From contig LSAX01000002.1 in NCBI GenBank assembly GCA_001557505.1, positions 3,038,001 through 3,102,000 of the forward strand: DNA of 64,000 bases, written 5' to 3'. The stretch comes from Reticulascus tulasneorum. Taxonomy: Eukaryota > Ascomycota > Sordariomycetes > Glomerellales > Reticulascaceae. Below, one piece after another: positions 58,970 through 64,000 of this stretch (positions within the stretch are counted from its first letter, which is position 1; each line of letters begins with the position of its first letter). A program made the translations under genes and the position numbers. Under the pieces are notes generated by a model. That model did no database searches. It had not been told where the DNA came from and saw only the letters and a program-made list of their open reading frames with translations.

Positions 58970-58993
58970 GGGGGGGGGGGGGGGGGGGGGGGG
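58970..58993. repeat. 24-nt poly-G run
   Basis: An unbroken G homopolymer. It could form stacked quadruplexes, and its exact length is unreliable in any assembly. Confidence 0.85.
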
Positions 58994-60559
58994 CTGCAAG
59001 CCCACTAAGACCCGCCCCTGATGAAGCGGACCTGACGATCTGAGTCCCATGTCTGGTGCGGCTGGGCGGGGATGGCGCTGAGCCTGTGTGTGGGTTTGAC
59101 CTCGCTTGAGACAGAACCACCGGAGCTACAGATGTAAAGGCGTTGCGCTGTTGCTGTTCCATCCGTCGTGGGGGGAATCATCATCTTCATCATCATCATC
59201 AAGAAGGGTCCCGGTCCTGAGCCGCTTGCCGTGTTAGTGGGCGTGACCTATTAAGTTTGTGCATCCATACATACCTACGGTACTACGTACATAGTAGGTT
59301 AACTTAGTAGCTAGGCATTTGGGCGTCATCTAACAGACAGCATGGTCACCGGCACACTCCGTAGGTGCCCTGTGCCTGGCATGGCGTTTCCTGGCCTGGT
59401 TTGTTTATTGCTTTGCTGTTTGGTACCGCCTTCAGTACGTACATACATACAGATAAAGATAGTTTTGCTCGTTTGTCGTTGGCGCTCCTACATAGATTGC
59501 TCCCGCACGCGCAGCAGGTGGCTTTTCCGACATTCTGCGCTATTGGCAATTCGCACGAAACGATACATCACTAGGTTACGTGGTAGCTACATACATACAC
59601 CACAACCCATTTCATTGTATGTATGGGTGCCCGTTCTGGTCGATGCTGGCGAGAAAGAAAGGAACCTCTGGCCCCCCCCCCCCTCCCCTCTCTGCCTCCT
59701 TCGGGCTACAATCTTCTCGTTTGTCGCTGTCGACTACACATCCCTGCACGGATGTAGCGGTACCTGAGTCGAATACGAGGACCGGTTTTGTCGCTGAGCT
59801 GTCGACAGCCAGTGGATGGTGGTGGTGGCGGCTCCCCCAACAGCTCCATAACGGTGTTTATCGAAGGACTCGACTCCTGCCTGTTCCGAGCCGCTGCAGC
59901 CCTGATTTGCTGCCCGAGATGCGACGGGCCCAGCAGTGTCACCCATCTGTACGGTTCTGTATTCTCTCCAGACGGACTGCAGTTTCTCTCGCTGGAATCC
60001 TCTCTCGGTGCATAGCAGTCTGCAGCCTAGCTCTGCTCCGTGACCAAGATGCGCATGTACCATGCTATGAAGCAATGTACGAGTACGGGGAAGGGCTTAG
60101 TCTAGTGGAACCGACGACGTTGATCGTTCTTGATTTTTGATTTTCTGGCTAGCTAGGCAGCTTGGTAGTGTCTCATTATTATGTGGGATGCAATTAGGTG
60201 CTACAGTACGTACATAGTTTAGCAGGCTTAGCTACCTAAAGAAGGGCTTCGGCCTGCCAAGCTCCAACAATAATAATGAAGCCGCCAAGAGGAGCTGGAA
60301 GAGGGCGTTGGTCACATCCCCGGTCTCGAGCATCCGTCCGTTGTCTGTTCACCGTTTCCTGTTCCTCCACCAGGCACCTAGTCAAAAACTAGTGGAATGT
60401 ACGTACTTACAGATGTACAGATGTACATACATGCATCTAATGGGCTGTCCCCAATCCAAACGCCCACCGCAGCCAGGCTACCTTACCTTGTGTGGCTGCC
60501 ATGTATGTATGTACCCCCCATGCTCGCTCATTCACAGCCAACCCCGATACTCACCACCA

Positions 60560-60602
60560 CCATCAGCAGCAGCAAGCAGCAGCAGCACCACCACCACCAC
60601 CA
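60560..60602. repeat. CAG/CAC triplet repeat
   Basis: CAG units pass into CAC units over about 43 bp, upstream of the 61508 gene. It is not part of a supported coding frame. Confidence 0.75.
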
Positions 60603-61507
60603 TGCCATTGGCACTTTAAGAGGGACCAGACACCCGATCTCTCAGCTTTCTTTCTTTCTCTGGCTTCCGGGTTTTCTTCCTCTCTTGTCGTTCAACCTTC
60701 CGTCCTTCTTTATTTTTCTAGCCTCCCAAGGCTGGAAATATATTGACTACCGCCTCGTTTCTCTCGTTTGGCCCGATCTCACTCCCCCCCACTGCCTCTC
60801 GACATCGACAATCCAACCCCCAGTTCGTCGTCCAAACTCAGGTATCATCAGTACTCCACACACCATCGACATCAGGAAAGACACAGGCACGAGCCGTCTC
60901 TTGTAACGACCGGCTTGTAGCGAGCAGCGGCCCCCCACCAAAGCTTTTTACCCTCTGGAATTGCTTCTTCTACGACTTCGCTAGAAGGCGTGTTCGACGC
61001 TGGAACTGCGCTTCGCTGGGTTCCACACGAGTTTCACCTGTACCATCCGGAAGAAGGCCAAACCGCCCGTTATCTTTTGGGATCCCGACTATTGGGGACC
61101 CTCCGACTAATACACGAGAAAGAAAGCCTGCTGTCCCGCGCTTCTCAAACCTCATCACCTCGCATCCTGCTCGCCTTTTTTATTTATTTGTTTTTATTTT
61201 TATCACATATATTTGTTCCTTTCTTCAGCCACTGATTTGTCTGACTGCCAATCCTACTATCGTTTAATCAATCCGTCTCCTTACTCTCGTCGCACAAGAA
61301 CTTCGCCCATAAGAGTCGGCCAATATACACCATCTGCACTGGCCAACCCCTCATTCCGACCAACCAGCCCGAGAACCATACTGGATTTGACCTTCCTATA
61401 ATTGTCATCGCCGTCCACCCGAGCCTCTTACTTTTTTGCTGGACTCGCTCCCACCTCCCAGTTCCTGCACCAGCGCTGAGGCTGCCGGTGCAAACAAGAA
61501 GGCTGCC

Positions 61508-62962
61508 ATGTCTGTCTTTGCAATTCTGAAGAAGTCACGCCAGCGGGCGAAGGACGAGGCCCAGAGGCAGGCGGAGAAAGCCCAGGTGGAGGCCGCGAAG
61601 ACACCGTACCGGCATGTACCGACCCACGCCGCCGTGGACGCCCTTTCCGGCGCGCCGTCCAGCTGGAAGTACGAAGATAGGCCTCGAATTCTCGAGCAGA
61701 ATCGGAGGAGAAGTGCAATGGCTGCCAGCGGTATGAACATGGGAATGCCAGGAATTCCCCGTGTGGCGAGCAGCTTATCCCATGTCACCTACCCCTCCGC
61801 CGCTGCCAGCCCGATGGTCCGCCACATCCCTAGAGCCTACAGCTACAGCGGGGTGCCACCAATGCCAATGCCACCAGTATGGCAAGAACGCAGCGGAGAT
61901 GTCATCTACTCGGTTCCTGATACCGGTAGCAAGGGATCGCTAAAAGGCAAAGAGCGTGAGAGGGCGCAAATGTTCGACTCGGGGCATGGCAGTTCATCTT
62001 CCAGTAAAGGTTAGTTATGCACCCTACCCCACATGCTCCAATGACAAAGCGACTAACGCCGCCAAGGTGGTTCACCAGTTGCCAGTTCGAGCAACTCTAC
62101 CAGCGAAGAAGACCTGGAAATGAAACCCAGCACGCGACATTCGCTGCCCGCCCAGTCTATGCTAGCCACGCAGCAGCAAGGTCGCCCGGCCGCAGTCGGA
62201 GGGTACGCCCACCGCCTGCACCCGAGCCATCCCCGCCGAGCTTCTGATGCTTCCATGGAGCGAGTCGACTTGACGCCAACTCAATCGAGGACCTCTTTCA
62301 TTCAGGCACCTGTGGTTGTCGATCGAAGACCGCCGCCATCTACCCGGGGCTTCAATTCGATTCCTCCTGTCCCCGCACTCCCGCCAATGCAATTCAGCGC
62401 CTCGGCCAGTGGCTTCAATCAGCCCGTGGCATCGTCTTCCGCTTCGACTGCGAGTATCCCCTCAACGACGCCACCCACGTCCCTCTCGTCATTCAATTTT
62501 ACCACCAGCAATTCGGGCCCGATTTCCGCACACTCTTCCGTTTCCATCTCTGCGCCCGTTACGCCACCAGCTGTAGTAGCTCCCGAACCGAGGTTTGAGC
62601 CATTCGCGGCGCCATTGGACGCCCCTGCCCAGTCCGCACTGCCCGTGAAGCACAAAGATCGGAGAGCATCGAAAGTCGCCAGATTTACTGAGTTGGAGAC
62701 CATTGACTCCACCCTCGAAAAACCGTTTGGCGTTCCGTACGAGAACCTACCGCGGTCAGACAGGGTCGGCTCTGCGCCACAAGCAGTCTCGCACGCTGCT
62801 GTCAACCAGTACATGGCTCAACAGGCACAAGCCGCACCGCAGCAGGAAGCAGCACCTCCCGCCAAGAACGGGAAACGTCTATCTAAACAGCCCGCTGGAG
62901 CAAAATTGACCAAGAAGAACAGGTGGTCCATGAGGGGTAGCAGCTCTGCCGTGGCCGTGTAA
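61508..62962 (+). CDS. Conserved fungal protein of unknown function
   Basis: Two exons, 61508-62009 and 62067-62962, giving 465 residues. I recognise the N-terminal pattern as one shared by uncharacterised filamentous-fungal proteins but know no function. Seen: a basic amphipathic start MSVFAILKKSRQRAKDEAQR, then AQVEAAKTPYRHVPTHAAVD and ALSGAPSSWKYEDRPRILEQ with NRRRSAMAA (about 1-75, the only block that looks strongly conserved), then a long Ser/Pro/Ala-rich disordered region. A short block, KHKDRRASKVARFTELETID, lies near 370-400, and the C-terminus is Lys/Arg-rich (KLTKKNRWSMRG). The intron is 57 nt with an actaac branch point, phase 1. No membrane span or enzyme motif. A regulatory or scaffold role is only a guess. 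Confidence 0.82.
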
Positions 62963-64000
62963 TTGCAAGACGGGGAACGAGAGAACAACGCTGAGAACAC
63001 AGGTGGTCGCGCGACACATTGATTTGAGAGGACGACTGCAGACCTTTGAGATACCTACATATGCATGTTTCGCTACATACACTGGGACTGGCCAGGGATT
63101 GGATACATTCATCGCGGCGTTAAAAGTAATACTTTTTTATTGGCTTCCTGCACAAAGCTGGGCTTTCTGTGGCTCACACCTCTGGAGGATGTTAGAAGTG
63201 CTTGGCACCGCATTCGTCACAGGATTGGATTGCAGGTTCAGCCACTTGACGACCATATTACGACCAACATTTATACCGAATTGGATTGGATAGAGTTCTG
63301 ACGAACATATACTTCATTGTTATAGTTAGATGTGGTTTCCTTGGCGGAACCAAACATGCCTCTACGGCGCCAAACGAGAAAAGCATAAAGATGGCTTTAT
63401 ATCGACTTACCTGCTCCTTCTTTCTGCCCCTGTGAGATTAGTGACTGTCATTGGAGCTGTGGAGGATTTTTGACAGATGTGGGGATGCGACAATTAGAAA
63501 GTACTTCGTACTGATTTTGAATTGTCTTGGAAATGATTCGCCTAGTCCCTCAAAATAGTCGAATCTTGGCTATCGCCGCCGCGCGGAACTATCACGATGG
63601 CTTGAGTAATTACATTGAGGGGGGGGCTTGGAGCTAAACCGCAATAACGGAACTATCCCACACTAGCGAATCTGTCCCCAGTAACAGGAACCCAGATCCT
63701 CTCAGCTGCTCAGCTATCTGGGCGAGCGCCATAACGCTCTCAGCAAGCAGCCGTTACCCAGAAGGGAAATATCGTCATCGTATGACGACGGTCCAGAACA
63801 TTGTGGCCAACCCGTCACACTTTGTATCAGCGAACAGACAAGACTTTTGAGGGCTAACGGGTATGGGGGATCTCTGCTCCGCCGGAAGGATAGCCGCATA
63901 GCAAGTGCATGACTACTGTATGTACGACTGATGCTTCAATAGTTTGATACCCAGAAAACGTGAGCGCTGTCCGTTTCTAGGCCTAGGTCAATTGGATCTT
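62963..64000. other. Right window edge, no supported gene
   Basis: 3' region of the preceding gene and then intergenic DNA. Short frames only, none with a family match. Confidence 0.5.

Larger units (their letters stand above)
54226..61507. other. 7.3-kb stretch with no supported gene
   Basis: The largest gap in the window. Frames of up to about 190 codons occur on both strands but none has a recognisable motif or a join that gives one. Base composition is even, without the strong AT bias of RIP-mutated repeats. Contents seen: psy2 promoter (54226-54900), no visible structure at 55-58 kb, a 24-G run (58970-58993), a (TCA)n tract near 59175-59200, TACATAC words near 59260-59300 and 60410-60435, CAG/CAC triplets (60560-60602) and C/T-rich runs (60640-60730). 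The last kilobase is probably the promoter and leader of the 61508 gene. A noncoding RNA or fast-evolving gene could be present but cannot be seen. Confidence 0.5.

Noticed and set aside
60743..61267. 174-codon plus-strand frame upstream of the 61508 gene
   Set aside because: Composition follows C/T-rich leader sequence; no domain and no join to the downstream gene. It may be a long leader.

Overview
This is nuclear DNA of a filamentous ascomycete, most likely a Sordariomycete and possibly in the Hypocreales. The evidence is the gene set (KapC-type bZIP factor, Erg25, Ykt6, Psy2, Arp5), the short 50-100 nt introns with GTRNGT donors and CTAAC-type branch points, and intergenic DNA rich in TACCTA/ACATAC words. 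I see no transposon, CRISPR array, rRNA or convincing tRNA gene. The window is a core-genome segment of 19 protein genes, 16 of which need splicing. Exon joins below were made by eye from splice sites, reading frame and family conservation.

Layout: 1-1449 no gene; GNAT acetyltransferase (1450-2595, +); Rab-family GTPase with an insertion (4453-5554, +); Slh1/ASCC3 double-cassette helicase (5999-12077, -), head to head with the SNARE Ykt6 (12510-13446, +); Ser/Pro/Gln-rich unknown protein (14010-16271, -); 3.1 kb without a gene; profilin (19408-20052, +) convergent with Got1 (20616-21316, -); Ies6 (22868-23449, -) divergent from Arp5 (24803-27274, +); KapC bZIP (27840-30019, -) with a long first intron; 4.6 kb of tetranucleotide-rich DNA; amidohydrolase (34655-35983, -); pterin carbinolamine dehydratase (37262-37923, +); Erg25 (38509-39638, -); Nca2 (41260-43332, +); Sec4/Rab8 (44478-45320, +); unknown mitochondrial protein (45721-47302, -); Afg2-like AAA ATPase (48089-50472, +); Psy2/PP4R3 (51321-54225, -); 7.3 kb without a gene; unknown conserved fungal protein (61508-62962, +).

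Functional themes: secretion and vesicle traffic (Ykt6, Got1, Sec4, the second Rab GTPase), INO80 chromatin remodelling (Ies6 and Arp5, a known physical pair, encoded side by side), mitochondria (Nca2, an unknown presequence protein, perhaps the pterin dehydratase), ribosome quality control and biogenesis (Slh1, Afg2-like), and sterol synthesis (Erg25). I found no clear undescribed system. The best observations are gene-structural: a 6-nt and a 10-nt micro-exon in ykt6, two GC-AG introns (slh1, psy2), the divergent ies6/arp5 pair, a sharp third-position GC change inside arp5, and a degenerate first ATPase ring in the Afg2-like protein.
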